DNA of 64,000 nt from Aeromonas jandaei. Its GTDB lineage: Bacteria; Pseudomonadota; Gammaproteobacteria; Enterobacterales; Aeromonadaceae. The notes below the pieces were generated by a model that saw only the letters and a program-made list of their open reading frames with translations, was not told where the DNA came from and did not search any database. Below are positions 1-9,568 of this stretch, piece by piece (position 1 is the first letter of the stretch; each line of letters starts with the position of its first letter). Position numbers and translations under genes: made by a program. The DNA lies in contig NZ_CP149571.1 of the NCBI RefSeq assembly GCF_037890695.1, positions 69,501 through 133,500 of the forward strand, given 5' to 3'.

Positions 1-2
1 GG

Positions 3-77
3 ACTGCGTCCATCCTCTCCGACTATGTGCAGCAGCAGGAGAAACTGGTCTGGATGCTGCGCGCCTACCTGGCCTGA
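3..77 (+). CDS. C-terminal end of a Dps-like ferritin family protein (partial)
   Basis: Only the last 24 codons lie in the window; the start is off the left edge. The tail reads TASILSDYVQQQEKLVWMLR and ends ..AYLA. This matches the last helix of Dps/MrgA-type mini-ferritins, which often ends in a K-x-x-WMLR pattern. Such proteins store iron and protect DNA during starvation and oxidative stress. A terminator hairpin follows about 60 bases downstream. The assignment rests on this short tail alone, so it is tentative. Confidence 0.55.
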   Translation, partial: TASILSDYVQQQEKLVWMLRAYLA

Positions 78-138
78 CCCATTGTTGAAGTGAGCTTTGT
101 TGCAAACCCGAGTTGTCTCTCCTTTTATCCACCCGCTT

Positions 139-163
139 GCCGCCCTGTTTGGGCGGCTTTTTT
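139..163 (+). terminator. Rho-independent terminator after the Dps-like gene
   Basis: GCCGCCC (139-145), a short loop and GGGCGGC (151-157) are followed by a T run. It separates the upstream gene from the hcp promoter. Confidence 0.8.
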
Positions 164-167
164 GTTT

Positions 168-181
168 TTGATCTGCATCAA
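168..181 (+). promoter_or_regulatory. Perfect FNR box upstream of hcp
   Basis: TTGATCTGCATCAA matches the FNR consensus TTGAT-N4-ATCAA at every defined position. It lies 98 bases before the hcp start. A TAGAAT at 233-238 could be the -10 hexamer, which would place the FNR centre near -70 (class I). A second candidate, TATTAA at 210-215, would place it nearer -47. FNR control fits hcp-hcr, which are induced without oxygen in enterobacteria. No clear NsrR site was recognised. Confidence 0.75.
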
Positions 182-279
182 GGGAATCTTAATTGGCAAA
201 ATGAATGCCTATTAAGTTCTGAGCCGCAGGAATAGAATCGCCACAAAACAAACAACTGAAATGTCCAATTAGGAGAGGC

Positions 280-1932
280 ATGATGTTTTGTGTGCAATGT
301 GAACAGACAATTCGTACCCCGGCTGGCAACGGCTGTGCCTACGCACAAGGTATGTGCGGCAAGACGGCGGAAACCTCGGATCTGCAGGATGTGCTGATCT
401 ACACCTTGCAGGGGCTCAGCGCCTGGGCGCTGGCCGCCCGTGAGCAGGGCATCATAGATCGCGAGATCGATGCCTTCGTGCCCAAGGCCTTCTTCGCCAC
501 CCTCACCAACGTCAACTTTGACTCCGCCCGCATCGTGGCTTATGTCAACCAGGCGCTGAGCTATCGTCAGCAACTGGCCGCCAAGCTGGCACCGCTGGCG
601 GTGCAGGCCGACACACTGCCCGCTGCCGCCCGCTTCGAGCCGGGTGCCGATCTGCTGGCCCAGCTGGCTCAGGCGCCGCAGACCGCAGTCAACCGCGGCA
701 AGAACGAGGTCAACGAAGACATCATGGGGCTGCGCCTGCTCTGCCTCTACGGCCTCAAGGGCGCCGCCGCCTACATGGAGCACGCCCGGGTGCTGGATCA
801 GCAAAGTGACGAGGTCGCTGCCGAATTCCACCGCATCATGAGCTGGCTCAGCACAGACCCGAGCGAAATGGGTCGTCTGTTCAACTGCGCCATGGAGATC
901 GGTCAACTCAACTTCAAAATCATGGAGATGCTGGATCTGGGTGAAACCAGCGCCTTCGGTCACCCGGAACCGACCCGGGTCAGGGTCACCCCGATCCCCG
1001 GCAAATGCATTCTGGTCTCCGGCCATGACATGATGGATCTCAAGCTCATTCTGGAGCAGACCAAGGGCACTGGCATCAACGTCTACACCCACGGTGAGAT
1101 GCTGCCCGCGCTGGCTTACCCCTTCTTCAAGCAGTACCCCCATCTGGTGGGCAACTACGGCTCCGCCTGGCAGAACCAGCAGAAGGAGTTTGCCAACTTC
1201 CCGGGCGCTGTGGTGATGACCTCCAACTGCATCATCGACCCGAACGTGGGCAACTACTCGGATTGCATCTTCACCCGTTCCATCGTCGGCTGGCCGGGTG
1301 TGACCCATCTGGAAGGGGATGATTTCTCCGCTGTGATCGCCAAGGCACTGGCACTCGATGGCTTCAAACACACCGAGCTCGAGCACTTCATCACCATCGG
1401 TTTTGCCCGCAACGCCCTGATGCAGGCAGCTCCTGCAGTGATCGAGAAGGTCAAGGCCGGCGAAATCAGCCACTTCTTCCTGGTGGGTGGCTGTGACGGC
1501 GACAAGGCCGAGCGCGCCTACTTTACCGAGTTTGCCAAGGCTGCGCCGCGCGACAGCCTGCTGCTCACGCTGGGTTGCGGCAAGTACAAGTTCAACAAGC
1601 TCGACTTTGGCGAGATCGGTGGCATTCCCCGTCTGCTCGACGTGGGGCAGTGCAACGATGCCTACTCAGCCATCCAGCTGGCGCTGGCGCTCTCCGAGGC
1701 GTTCGAGTGCGGGGTCAACGATCTGCCGCTGACGCTGGTGCTCTCCTGGTTCGAGCAGAAAGCCATCGTCATCCTGCTCACCCTGCTGGCGCTGGGTGTG
1801 AAGGACATCCGTACCGGCCCGACCGCCCCCGCCTTCCTCACCCCGGCCCTGCTCAAGGTGCTGGAAGAGCAATTTGGCCTGAAAGGGACCACCACGGCCG
1901 AGGCTGACTTGGCCGAGATCCTGGCGGCCTGA
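280..1932 (+). CDS. hcp: Hydroxylamine reductase / hybrid-cluster protein
   Basis: Hcp carries a hybrid Fe-S-O cluster. It reduces hydroxylamine in vitro and is credited with NO reductase and S-nitrosylation roles in anaerobic nitrosative stress. The 550-residue protein is collinear with E. coli Hcp throughout. The N-terminal cysteines (C-x2-C-x11-C-x6-C, starting CVQCEQT) bind the proximal Fe-S cluster. Conserved stretches such as [38 protein letters not shown] and VLSWFEQKA carry the hybrid-cluster ligands. An AGGAG lies just upstream. Two in-frame ATGs (280 and 283) are possible, and the second matches the E. coli N-terminus. The reductase gene hcr follows, but an intrinsic terminator lies between the two. 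Confidence 0.97.
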   Translation: MMFCVQCEQTIRTPAGNGCAYAQGMCGKTAETSDLQDVLIYTLQGLSAWALAAREQGIIDREIDAFVPKAFFATLTNVNFDSARIVAYVNQALSYRQQLAAKLAPLAVQADTLPAAARFEPGADLLAQLAQAPQTAVNRGKNEVNEDIMGLRLLCLYGLKGAAAYMEHARVLDQQSDEVAAEFHRIMSWLSTDPSEMGRLFNCAMEIGQLNFKIMEMLDLGETSAFGHPEPTRVRVTPIPGKCILVSGHDMMDLKLILEQTKGTGINVYTHGEMLPALAYPFFKQYPHLVGNYGSAWQNQQKEFANFPGAVVMTSNCIIDPNVGNYSDCIFTRSIVGWPGVTHLEGDDFSAVIAKALALDGFKHTELEHFITIGFARNALMQAAPAVIEKVKAGEISHFFLVGGCDGDKAERAYFTEFAKAAPRDSLLLTLGCGKYKFNKLDFGEIGGIPRLLDVGQCNDAYSAIQLALALSEAFECGVNDLPLTLVLSWFEQKAIVILLTLLALGVKDIRTGPTAPAFLTPALLKVLEEQFGLKGTTTAEADLAEILAA

Positions 1933-1956
1933 CCTTCCAGCATGTTGTAAGCGTTT

Positions 1957-1982
1957 GGCGAGCCACCCGGCTCGCCTTTTTT
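1957..1982 (+). terminator. Intrinsic terminator between hcp and hcr
   Basis: GGCGAGCC (1957-1964), a 4-nt loop, GGCTCGCC (1969-1976) and six T. It sits before the hcr ribosome site, so hcr is probably reached by read-through or has its own promoter. Confidence 0.85.
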
Positions 1983-2014
1983 CAAAGCCATTTCCGAGCA
2001 AGAGGAGCCTTACG

Positions 2015-3022
2015 ATGACCTCCACCTCTTTGACCCTGCGCTGCATCGGTCGCCGGGCAGATACCCACGACGTGGCAAGTTGGCAATTTTCCCCAGTGGC
2101 GGGAACCTTGCCAGCCGTGCTGGCTGGCCAGTGCATCACCCTGCATACCGAGATCGACGGCAAGCCCCACTGCCGTGCCTATACCCTCTCCTCCAGTCCG
2201 CAGGATGCCTGCTGGCAAATCACTATCAAGGATGTGGGGTTGGTCTCCCGCCACCTGCACCAGACTCTGCAAGTGGGGGACGAGATCCGGGTGGATGGCC
2301 CGTTCGGCGATTTCAATCTGACCGCCTTGCCCTGCGAGCGGCCGCTGCTGCTCAGCGCCGGCTCCGGCATCACCCCAATGTGGGCCATGTTGCGGGACGA
2401 GCTGGCCAAACGGCCGGACGCCGATATCCGCTTTATTCACAGCGCCCGCTCGCCAGCAGATGTGATCTTCGCAGATGACTTGGCTGCACTGGCTGAGGCT
2501 CATCCCGGTGTACGGCACGCCCTGATTCTGGAAGAGGCCCCTTCTGATCACCCCTGGGTGGGCCGACTCACAGCGGACATGTTGAAGGAATTGGCACCAG
2601 ACCTGCTCGCGCGCCACGTCTATCTGTGCGGGCCCACGCCTTACATGGCTGCAGTCTGCACCATGCTGGCGGAGCTGGGGCTACCGGCAGCGCAGTTGCA
2701 CCAGGAGTCGTTCGGTCTGCCTGCGGTTACATCGAGTACGGCGCCAGTTGCAACCAGCAGCGACCACTTCTGGCTAACCCTGAAAAAGAGCGGCAAGAAG
2801 GTGAAGATCCTGCCGGGCCAGACCCTGCTGGCAGCGCTGGAAGCTGCGGGCGAGACCATGATGGCCGCCTGCCGCGCCGGGGTATGCGGCGCCTGCCGCT
2901 GCATCACGGAAGGCGATATCGAGCGCCAGAGCGTGATGACCCTGAGTGCGCAGGATCTCGAACACGGGGTGGCTCTGGCCTGCTCCTGCACCGCCAGCGG
3001 GGATATCAGCCTCGACTATTGA
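2015..3022 (+). CDS. hcr: NADH oxidoreductase for Hcp
   Basis: Electron donor of Hcp: NADH to FAD to [2Fe-2S] to Hcp. The N-terminal FAD-binding ferredoxin-reductase domain carries RAYTLSSSP for flavin binding. The NAD domain follows, with LLLSAGSGITPMWAML and YLCGPTPYM. The C-terminal plant-type [2Fe-2S] ferredoxin has CRAGVCGACRC and a distal cysteine in LACSC. The ATG at 2015 is chosen because GAGGAG lies 7-8 bases upstream. A longer in-frame start at 1955 (TTG) would fall inside the terminator stem. The result is 335 residues, close to E. coli Hcr (322). Confidence 0.93.
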   Translation: MTSTSLTLRCIGRRADTHDVASWQFSPVAGTLPAVLAGQCITLHTEIDGKPHCRAYTLSSSPQDACWQITIKDVGLVSRHLHQTLQVGDEIRVDGPFGDFNLTALPCERPLLLSAGSGITPMWAMLRDELAKRPDADIRFIHSARSPADVIFADDLAALAEAHPGVRHALILEEAPSDHPWVGRLTADMLKELAPDLLARHVYLCGPTPYMAAVCTMLAELGLPAAQLHQESFGLPAVTSSTAPVATSSDHFWLTLKKSGKKVKILPGQTLLAALEAAGETMMAACRAGVCGACRCITEGDIERQSVMTLSAQDLEHGVALACSCTASGDISLDY

Positions 3023-3107
3023 GGCGCGTTATTGGCATCTCGCGCTTTTCCCGCGTGGGCCGGGCAGGTAGACTCAGCCCCAGTTTCAGTCGAAGACGGG
3101 ATAAAAA

Positions 3108-4124
3108 ATGACAATTCTGGTTACAGGGGGCGCCGGCTATATCGGCTCCCATACCCTGGTTGAACTCTTGAACGTCGGGCAACAGGTGGTGGTGCTGGAC
3201 AACCTCTCCAACTCCTCACCGGAGTCACTCAAGCGGGTCGAACGGATCACCGGCAAGCCGGTCATCTTCGTCGAAGGGGATGTGCTGGACAGAGCCTGCC
3301 TGCAGCAACTGTTTGCTACCCACCAGATCGAGTCAGTGATCCATTTTGCCGGGCTCAAGGCAGTCGGGGAGTCGAGCCAGATCCCGCTCACCTACTACCA
3401 GAACAACATCAGCGGCACCCTGGTGCTGTGCGAAGAGATGGCCAAGGCCGGCGTGTTCCGGCTGGTATTCAGCTCCTCGGCCACCGTTTATGGCGATCCG
3501 GCTTCGGTACCGTTGCGGGAAGATTTCCCCACCAGCGCCACCAACCCTTATGGCCGCTCCAAGCTGATGGTCGAAGAGATCCTGCGCGACCTCGCCAAAT
3601 CCGATCCCCGCTGGGCCATCGTGCTGCTGCGCTACTTCAACCCGGTCGGTGCCCACGAGAGCGGCCTCATCGGGGAAGATCCCAACGGCATCCCCAACAA
3701 CCTGCTGCCCTATATCAGTCAGGTCGGCGTGGGCAAGCTCAAGGAGCTGGGGGTATTTGGCAACGACTACCCGACGCCTGACGGTACCGGGGTGCGCGAC
3801 TATATCCACGTGGTGGATCTGGCCATCGGCCACCTCAAAGCGCTGGCGCGCATCGAATCAGATACCGGTGTCTTTACCTACAACCTGGGTACCGGTCAGG
3901 GTTACTCGGTGCTGGAGATGATCAGGGCGTTTGAAGCGGCCAGCGGCCGACCCATTCCCTACCAGATCAAACCCCGTCGCCCGGGCGACATCGCCGAGTG
4001 CTGGGCAGAGCCGACGTTAGCCCGTGCCGAGCTGGGCTGGCAGGCAGAGCGTGGTCTGGAGCAGATGATGATCGATACCTGGCGCTGGCAAAGCCAGAAC
4101 CCCAACGGCTACCAGGCCGACTGA
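3108..4124 (+). CDS. galE: UDP-glucose 4-epimerase
   Basis: Interconverts UDP-glucose and UDP-galactose for galactose use and for LPS and exopolysaccharide precursors. It is an extended SDR protein of 338 residues, the same length as E. coli GalE. The NAD-binding GGAGYIGSH is at residues 7-15. The catalytic triad is Ser124 (FSSSATVYG), Tyr148 and Lys152 (NPYGRSK). Further family signatures are [10 protein letters not shown] and [10 protein letters not shown]. It stands alone here, away from galT/galK, and ends at a strong terminator. This suggests a housekeeping role in surface glycan supply, which is an inference from context. Confidence 0.96.
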   Translation: MTILVTGGAGYIGSHTLVELLNVGQQVVVLDNLSNSSPESLKRVERITGKPVIFVEGDVLDRACLQQLFATHQIESVIHFAGLKAVGESSQIPLTYYQNNISGTLVLCEEMAKAGVFRLVFSSSATVYGDPASVPLREDFPTSATNPYGRSKLMVEEILRDLAKSDPRWAIVLLRYFNPVGAHESGLIGEDPNGIPNNLLPYISQVGVGKLKELGVFGNDYPTPDGTGVRDYIHVVDLAIGHLKALARIESDTGVFTYNLGTGQGYSVLEMIRAFEAASGRPIPYQIKPRRPGDIAECWAEPTLARAELGWQAERGLEQMMIDTWRWQSQNPNGYQAD

Positions 4125-4142
4125 CCCATGGTCAGATAGCAA

Positions 4143-4175
4143 AACGCCCCGGCATGCCGGGGCGTTGTTGTTTTT
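4143..4175 (+). terminator. Terminator of galE
   Basis: Perfect 24-bp palindrome AACGCCCCGGCATGCCGGGG.. (4143-4166) followed by GTTGTTTTT. Confidence 0.85.
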
Positions 4176-4187
4176 GCCACAGGGAAT

Positions 4188-4889
4188 TCAGTTACTCTGA
4201 CTACGCAGCAGCGGCAAAGGTGCCAGATAAGGTTCGATCCGTGCGATCAGGCGATCCGATAGCGGCGTCAGCAGCACCCAGGGCAGGCAGAGGGTGGCCA
4301 ATCCCAGCGCACCGACATAGACATCGGTGAACCAGTGGGCACCGGAGAAAATCCGGGGGGCGGAGAAAAGCGGTACCATCAGCAGCGCAGTAATCCCCGC
4401 CCAGCGCGGCAGGTAGCGCAGAGCAAAGCCGGCGAAGATCATCAGGAACAGAGCGTGATCCCCGGGGAAGCTGTCACCGGAAGAGTCCTTGGTCGGAATA
4501 CCGCTGATCTGGGTCACCCGCAGCGCATCGGCCACCATCAGGGTCGGGCTGGGTCGCTCCACCGGCAATCTGTGACCAAGCTGATTGATCACCAGTGCAC
4601 TTAGCAGCATCACTATGCCCATCGCCACCAGCTGGCGACGACCAGCAATATCACGGGCAAAGAAACAGCGAGCCAGGATCAATCCCATGCAGCCAAGCAC
4701 CACCAGATCGAACAGCCGGTTGTTGGTGATGGCTACCAGATCGGCCCACAAAGGCGACTGCCCGAGCCAGCCGTTAACGGTGTGAAAAATTGCGAGGTCC
4801 CACTGATCCCAGGGACCATGGGCGGGCAGCGCAGCCCAACTGATGGCCACCAGACCACCGACCAGATAGCAAAGCAGGAACTTGCCCAT
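4188..4889 (-). CDS. lpxT: Lipid A 1-phosphate phosphotransferase LpxT (PAP2 family)
   Basis: Inner-membrane PAP2-family enzyme. LpxT moves a phosphate from undecaprenyl diphosphate to the 1-position of lipid A in the periplasm, recycling the carrier and raising surface charge. At 233 residues it matches E. coli LpxT (YeiU) closely: ITNNRLFD, PTKDSSGDSFPGDHA, GAHWFTDVYVG and LPWVLLTPLSDRLI. The PAP2 active site is the FPGDH block plus R-x5-H (RIFSGAHWFTD). The usual first-motif lysine is not obvious. About five to six membrane segments are visible. A good AAGGAG precedes the start. The promoter region lies between this gene and divergent mpl. Confidence 0.88.
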   Translation of the reverse strand: MGKFLLCYLVGGLVAISWAALPAHGPWDQWDLAIFHTVNGWLGQSPLWADLVAITNNRLFDLVVLGCMGLILARCFFARDIAGRRQLVAMGIVMLLSALVINQLGHRLPVERPSPTLMVADALRVTQISGIPTKDSSGDSFPGDHALFLMIFAGFALRYLPRWAGITALLMVPLFSAPRIFSGAHWFTDVYVGALGLATLCLPWVLLTPLSDRLIARIEPYLAPLPLLRSQSN

Positions 4890-5086
4890 GAGGACTCTCC
4901 TTTGGAAAAGGGCGATATCGTAAAACTGTTGAGTGCGTCACAAAAACGAAGAATTGTAAGAAAGTGCGACACAAAATCAAGCCTCAAATAAAACCGAATG
5001 GTTTGCCCTCCTCTTTCATTGCTGTTCGGGCTACTGAGTTTTACTCCCAGCCCCCCGGTCTGTGGGCCTCTCACCATGAGTGCGGC

Positions 5087-5116
5087 TTGTGCCACTACCG
5101 CAACACACCCTAGAAT
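5087..5116 (+). promoter_or_regulatory. Candidate sigma-70 promoter of mpl-ubiX
   Basis: TTGTGC (5087-5092) and TAGAAT (5111-5116) are separated by 18 bases. The pair lies 33 bases before the mpl start codon. Confidence 0.5.
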
Positions 5117-5148
5117 GCGCACTTCCCTTTACTGCGAAAGGAAGCGGT

Positions 5149-6519
5149 ATGCATATTCACATTCTCGGGATCTGCGGCACCTTTATGGGTGGTCTGGCGG
5201 TGTTGGCAAAACAGCTTGGTTACCGGGTGACCGGCTCGGACGCCAACGTCTATCCCCCCATGAGCACCCAGCTCGAGCAACAGGGCATCGAACTGACCGA
5301 AGGCTATGACCCTTCCCAACTCGATCCGGCGCCGGATCTGGTGGTGATTGGCAACGCCATGAGCCGCGGTAACCCCTGTGTTGAATATGTACTGGACCGC
5401 AATCTGCCCTACATCTCCGGCCCCCAGTGGCTGCTGGAGCACGTGCTGCAAGATCGCTGGGTGCTGGCCGTTGCAGGCACCCACGGCAAAACCACCACCG
5501 CCAGCATGCTGGCCTGGGTGCTGGAGTACGCCAAGCTGGAGCCCGGTTTCCTTATTGGCGGCGTGCCGGGCAACTTCCCGGTCTCGGCCCGCCTCGGCTC
5601 TGCCCCCTTCTTCGTCATCGAAGCGGACGAGTATGACTGCGCCTTCTTCGACAAGCGCTCCAAGTTCGTCCACTACCATCCGCGCACTCTGGTGATGAAC
5701 AACCTGGAGTTCGACCACGCAGATATCTTCCCGGATCTCGCCGCTATCCAACGTCAGTTCCACCACCTGATGCGCACCGTGCCAAGCAACGGCCGGGTGC
5801 TGTTCCCGCAGGCGGATGACAACCTCACCGCCGTGCGCAAGATGGGCTGCTGGAGCGAGGTAGAGCTGGTGGGTCAGGACGACGCCAAGTGGAAAGCGGT
5901 CAAGCTGGCCGATGACGGCTCCGCCTTCGAGGTGTGGCTGGATGGCGAAAAACAGGGCGAAGTGCACTGGGAGTGCATCGGCGAGCACAACGTCAACAAT
6001 GGCCTGATGGCCATCGCTGCCGCCCGTCATGCCGGCGTGATGGTGGAGCATGGTATTGCGGCGCTCTGCCAGTTCAAATCACCCAAGCGGCGGATGGAGC
6101 TCAAAGGCGAGGTAGCGGGCATCAGCGTCTATGACGACTTTGCCCACCACCCCACAGCCATCGAAACCACCCTTGGCGGTCTGCGCGCCAAGGTGGGTGA
6201 AGCCCGCATTCTGGCAGTGCTGGAGCCACGCTCCAACACCATGAAGCTGGGTGTCCACAAGGAGGAGCTGGCCGGCTGCTTCGATGGCGCCGACGAGGTG
6301 TTCTTCTTCCAGCCCCCCAACATTGGCTGGGATCTCGGCGAGGTAACGGCCCATATGACCCGACCCGCCAAGGTGTTCAACGATCTGGAGACCTTGATCA
6401 ACCGGCTGGTGGCCGAGAGCCGCGATGGCGACCATATTTTGATCATGAGCAACGGCGGCTTCGGCGGTATTCATGACAAGCTGATCGCCCGCCTCAAGGA
6501 TTACCACGGCGAACTATGA
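5149..6519 (+). CDS. mpl: UDP-MurNAc:L-Ala-D-Glu-mDAP ligase (murein recycling)
   Basis: Mpl ligates the tripeptide recovered from old murein back onto UDP-MurNAc in the cytoplasm. The 456-residue protein follows E. coli Mpl from end to end. [14 protein letters not shown] marks the N-terminal Rossmann domain, [12 protein letters not shown] is the Mur-ligase P-loop, and [13 protein letters not shown] and DDFAHHPTA are central and C-terminal signatures. The ATG at 5149 is preceded by AAAGGAAG and matches the E. coli start (M-x-IHILG). A longer frame to 5080 exists but has no support. The stop overlaps the ubiX ATG by 4 bases, indicating an operon. Confidence 0.96.
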   Translation: MHIHILGICGTFMGGLAVLAKQLGYRVTGSDANVYPPMSTQLEQQGIELTEGYDPSQLDPAPDLVVIGNAMSRGNPCVEYVLDRNLPYISGPQWLLEHVLQDRWVLAVAGTHGKTTTASMLAWVLEYAKLEPGFLIGGVPGNFPVSARLGSAPFFVIEADEYDCAFFDKRSKFVHYHPRTLVMNNLEFDHADIFPDLAAIQRQFHHLMRTVPSNGRVLFPQADDNLTAVRKMGCWSEVELVGQDDAKWKAVKLADDGSAFEVWLDGEKQGEVHWECIGEHNVNNGLMAIAAARHAGVMVEHGIAALCQFKSPKRRMELKGEVAGISVYDDFAHHPTAIETTLGGLRAKVGEARILAVLEPRSNTMKLGVHKEELAGCFDGADEVFFFQPPNIGWDLGEVTAHMTRPAKVFNDLETLINRLVAESRDGDHILIMSNGGFGGIHDKLIARLKDYHGEL

Positions 6520-7127
6520 ACAAAGCGATCACCCTGGCGCTGACCGGTGCCTCCGGCGCCCCCTACGCCCTGCGCCTGCTGGAGTGTCTGGTACAGGCGG
6601 ACTATCGGGTCTACCTGCTCGCCTCATCGGCGGCACGAGTGGTACTCAAGACCGAGCAGCAGCAGGAGTGGCCGGGCTCACCGAAGGAGCTATCGGCTTA
6701 TCTCTGTCGCCAATATGGCGCCAAAGAGGGTCAGATAGTCGCCTGCGGCAAGGAGGAGTGGTTCTCGCCGGTGGCCTCCGGCTCGGCGGCCCCCAAGCAG
6801 ATGGTGGTCTGCCCCTGCTCCATGGGCACCGTCTCGGCCATTGCCAACGGTACCTCCGACAACCTGCTGGAGCGGGCGGCGGATGTAGTGATCAAGGAGC
6901 GCGGCCAGCTCATTCTGGTGCCCCGCGAGAGCCCCTTCTCGGCGATCCATCTGGAGAACATGCTGAAACTGGCGCGGCTCGGGGTGACCATCATGCCCGC
7001 CGCGCCGGGTTTCTATCATGAGCCGAAAAGCATCGCGGATCTGGTGGACTTTATGGTCGCCCGCATCCTCGATCATCTGGGTGTCGAGCATGAGCTGACC
7101 AGCCGCTGGGGCTATGGCCACGGCTGA
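6516..7127 (+). CDS. ubiX: Flavin prenyltransferase UbiX
   Basis: Makes prenylated FMN, the cofactor of the UbiD decarboxylase in ubiquinone synthesis, from FMN and dimethylallyl phosphate. The 203-residue protein has the family's N-terminal [14 protein letters not shown] flavin-binding loop. It also has [18 protein letters not shown], the block contacting the isoprenoid phosphate, and [19 protein letters not shown]. Start and mpl stop overlap as ATGA, so translation is probably coupled. A strong bidirectional terminator follows. Confidence 0.95.
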   Translation: MNKAITLALTGASGAPYALRLLECLVQADYRVYLLASSAARVVLKTEQQQEWPGSPKELSAYLCRQYGAKEGQIVACGKEEWFSPVASGSAAPKQMVVCPCSMGTVSAIANGTSDNLLERAADVVIKERGQLILVPRESPFSAIHLENMLKLARLGVTIMPAAPGFYHEPKSIADLVDFMVARILDHLGVEHELTSRWGYGHG

Positions 7128-7154
7128 GCTGACCAGACAAACCGGATAAAAAAA

Positions 7155-7183
7155 GGCGCCCCTCGATGAGGGGCGCCTTTTTT
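7155..7183. terminator. Bidirectional terminator between ubiX and litR
   Basis: GGCGCCCCTC and GAGGGGCGCC (7155-7164 / 7168-7177) flanked by an A run on the left and a T run on the right. It can serve both converging genes. Confidence 0.88.
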
Positions 7184-7195
7184 CGTTAAGCCGTA

Positions 7196-7810
7196 TCAGC
7201 AAGCCTGAATAGGTGCCGTCACGTACTTGAACAGGAAATCAGTCACCTCTTCGCGCGCCGGGCGCTGAGGTTGATTGATCATCTGCATCATCACATAGCC
7301 AAAACCGGTCAGAGAGCGGGCCAGATCCTGTGCCGACAGCACGCTGGTGATCTCCCCTGCATCCATGGCGGTTTGCAGCTCGCTGGCGATCAGCTCAAGG
7401 CACTGATCGAGCAGCCGGGTATAGCGAGGCCATACCTCTTCCCGAACCGAGGAACTCCACTCCAGCCAGATACCTGCGTAATCGGGCTGGTCGTAGGCCG
7501 CGTCGACAGACAAGCTCACATGGCGCTTGATCTTGTCGAAGATTGAACCATTGCCGCTGTATGCCTGCGACAACGTCAGGTTCACGAAGCGTTCGATCTC
7601 GGCCAATACCTCATCTACCAACTCCTCGCGGGTGTTGAAATAGTTGAAGACGGTGGCAACAGAGACCTTGGCCTGCTCGGCAATTTCGGCGTGACCGGCA
7701 CGACCGATACCGCGGCGGGAGAACACTTCGATGGCACATTCCATCAGTTGATTGCGACGAGCCTCCGGCGACAGCCGGGTACGACGTCTTATTTCTGCGC
7801 GTGGTTCCAT
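7196..7810 (-). CDS. litR: HapR/LuxR/LitR-type quorum-sensing master regulator (TetR family)
   Basis: TetR-fold DNA-binding regulator closest in pattern to Vibrio HapR/LuxR/SmcR and LitR. The N-terminus RTRLSPEARRNQLMECA and the helix-turn-helix RRGIGRAGHAEIAEQAKV, then SVATVFNYFNTREELVDEVL, are near-identical to HapR. The C-terminal ligand/dimer domain (EWSSSVREEVWP) is also recognisable. The ATG at 7810 gives 204 residues, the usual length; an upstream in-frame ATG at 7822 is possible, and neither has a clear SD. The neighbour hpt is also next to hapR in V. cholerae. In vibrios this regulator integrates autoinducer signals through LuxO and Qrr RNAs; no such genes are in this window. Confidence 0.83.
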   Translation of the reverse strand: MEPRAEIRRRTRLSPEARRNQLMECAIEVFSRRGIGRAGHAEIAEQAKVSVATVFNYFNTREELVDEVLAEIERFVNLTLSQAYSGNGSIFDKIKRHVSLSVDAAYDQPDYAGIWLEWSSSVREEVWPRYTRLLDQCLELIASELQTAMDAGEITSVLSAQDLARSLTGFGYVMMQMINQPQRPAREEVTDFLFKYVTAPIQAC

Positions 7811-8011
7811 AGTTTTTATCATCTAATAGTTATTGATTATGGTGTTTATAGTATTGTAACTAATCATGCCTGAGTGCCTGCTAACTCTATCAATTAAAAT
7901 AAGCCGATAAAAGCACCACGTATATATGGCGCCTCTCGACACGGGTGGTAGAATCATCGGTTTTGATGTTCATGAACGGCCAGTTTCCCTTTGGCCATAT
8001 GGGAGTAAGTG

Positions 8012-8542
8012 ATGAAACACACTGTCGAGGTGATGATCTCCGAGGCTGAAGTAGCCGCCCGGATCGCCAAATTGGGTGAAGAGATCACCGCCCGCTACCA
8101 GGGTTCCGACGAAGTCGTAATGATCGGTCTGCTGCGCGGCTCCTGCGTCTTCCTGGCTGACCTCTGCCGTCAGTGCCAGCTGCCCATCACCCTGGATTTT
8201 ATGACCGCCTCCAGCTATGGCTCCGGCATGCACAGCACCCGTGACGTGCGTATCCTCAAAGACCTGGATGACGACATCAAGGGCAAGGATGTGGTGATCG
8301 TCGAAGACATCATCGATACCGGCTACACCCTCAACAAGGTGCGCGAGATCCTCTCCCTGCGCGAGCCGAAATCCCTCGCCATCTGCACCCTGCTGGACAA
8401 ACCCTCCCGCCGCGAAGTGCAGGTGCCGGTTGACTGGGTCGGCTTTGCCATTCCGGATGAATTCGTGGTCGGCTGCGGCATCGACTACGCGCAGAAGTAC
8501 CGCAACCTGCCCTTCATCGGCAAAGTGGTACCGCAAGAGTAA
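8012..8542 (+). CDS. hpt: Hypoxanthine phosphoribosyltransferase
   Basis: Purine salvage enzyme converting hypoxanthine (and guanine less well) plus PRPP to IMP/GMP. It has 176 residues and is nearly collinear with E. coli Hpt. [13 protein letters not shown] is the PPi loop, [11 protein letters not shown] the flexible loop, and [14 protein letters not shown] the PRPP-binding motif. GGGAG at 8001-8005 is placed for the ATG at 8012 rather than the GTG at 8009. Confidence 0.96.
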   Translation: MKHTVEVMISEAEVAARIAKLGEEITARYQGSDEVVMIGLLRGSCVFLADLCRQCQLPITLDFMTASSYGSGMHSTRDVRILKDLDDDIKGKDVVIVEDIIDTGYTLNKVREILSLREPKSLAICTLLDKPSRREVQVPVDWVGFAIPDEFVVGCGIDYAQKYRNLPFIGKVVPQE

Positions 8543-8594
8543 CAAGGTTAAAAAACATACCGAACAAGGTGGCGCTGCGCCATTTTCTGTCTCA

Positions 8595-8614
8595 GGCGGC
8601 CTCGGCCGCCTTTT
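8595..8614 (+). terminator. Probable hpt terminator
   Basis: GGCGGCC-TC-GGCCGCC followed by TTTT. The T run is short, so some read-through into yadG is possible. Confidence 0.6.
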
Positions 8615-8650
8615 CTGTATCAAGACGGGTTCAGCCAGTTAGAGGTTGCA

Positions 8651-9568
8651 ATGAACGCACTGGAAATCAGCGGCCTGAAAAAGACCTATCAGGGGGGCGT
8701 CGAAGCCCTGAAAGGCATCGATCTCACCGTCAAGCAGGGGGATTTCTTCGCCCTGCTCGGCCCCAACGGAGCGGGCAAGTCCACCACCATCGGCGTCATC
8801 AGCTCGCTGGTGAACAAGAGTGGCGGCAAGGTGAAGGTATTCGGTTATGACATCGATACCCATCTGGAAGAGGCCAAGGCCCAGCTCGGGCTGGTGCCGC
8901 AGGAGTTCAACTTCAGCCAGTTCGAGAAGGTGATCCAGATTGTCACCCATCAGGCCGGCTTCTACGGCGTGCCCAAGGCAGAAGCGAAGATCCGCGCCGA
9001 GAAGTACCTGCGCCAGCTCGATTTGTGGGAGAAGCGCGACATGCCGGCCCGCACCCTCTCCGGCGGCATGAAGCGCCGGTTGATGATCGCCCGCGCCCTG
9101 ATGCACGAACCCAAGCTGCTGATCCTCGATGAGCCGACCGCCGGGGTCGATATCGAGATCCGCCGCTCCATGTGGAGTTTCCTCAAGGATCTCAACGAGC
9201 AGGGGGTCACCATCATCCTCACCACCCACTATCTGGAAGAGGCGGAGATGCTCTGCCGCAACATCGGCATCATCGACAAGGGCCGTCTGATCGAGAACAC
9301 CAGCATGAAAAACCTGCTGGGCAAGCTGGGCCGCGAGACCTTCCTGCTCGATCTGGCGCCAGGTTCTGCCGTACCAAACGTGCCCGAATTCAACGGCCGC
9401 ATGCAAGATGAGCGCACCCTGGAAGTGGATCTCGACAAGAGCCAGTCCCTCAACAGCCTGTTCGAGCAGCTGTCACACCAGCAGGTGCAGGTACTGAGCA
9501 TGCGCAACAAGGCCAACCGGCTGGAAGAGCTGTTTGTCACCCTGGTCGAAGAGGGGAGAAAAGCATGA
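8651..9568 (+). CDS. yadG: ABC transporter ATP-binding subunit YadG
   Basis: ATPase of a two-component ABC exporter (ABC-2 type). It has 305 residues, with Walker A GPNGAGKSTT, the signature LSGGMKRRLMIARAL, Walker B LLILDEPTAGVD and the H-loop TTHYLEEAEM. It aligns along its length with E. coli YadG, including the C-terminal VLSMRNKANRLEELFV. The substrate is unknown. It overlaps yadH by four bases (ATGA), so the two are co-translated. Confidence 0.92.
   Translation: MNALEISGLKKTYQGGVEALKGIDLTVKQGDFFALLGPNGAGKSTTIGVISSLVNKSGGKVKVFGYDIDTHLEEAKAQLGLVPQEFNFSQFEKVIQIVTHQAGFYGVPKAEAKIRAEKYLRQLDLWEKRDMPARTLSGGMKRRLMIARALMHEPKLLILDEPTAGVDIEIRRSMWSFLKDLNEQGVTIILTTHYLEEAEMLCRNIGIIDKGRLIENTSMKNLLGKLGRETFLLDLAPGSAVPNVPEFNGRMQDERTLEVDLDKSQSLNSLFEQLSHQQVQVLSMRNKANRLEELFVTLVEEGRKA

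Noticed and set aside
1955..2014. Longer hcr start (TTG 1955)
   Set aside because: It lies within the hcp terminator stem and has no ribosome site. GAGGAG and ATG 2015 are well placed.
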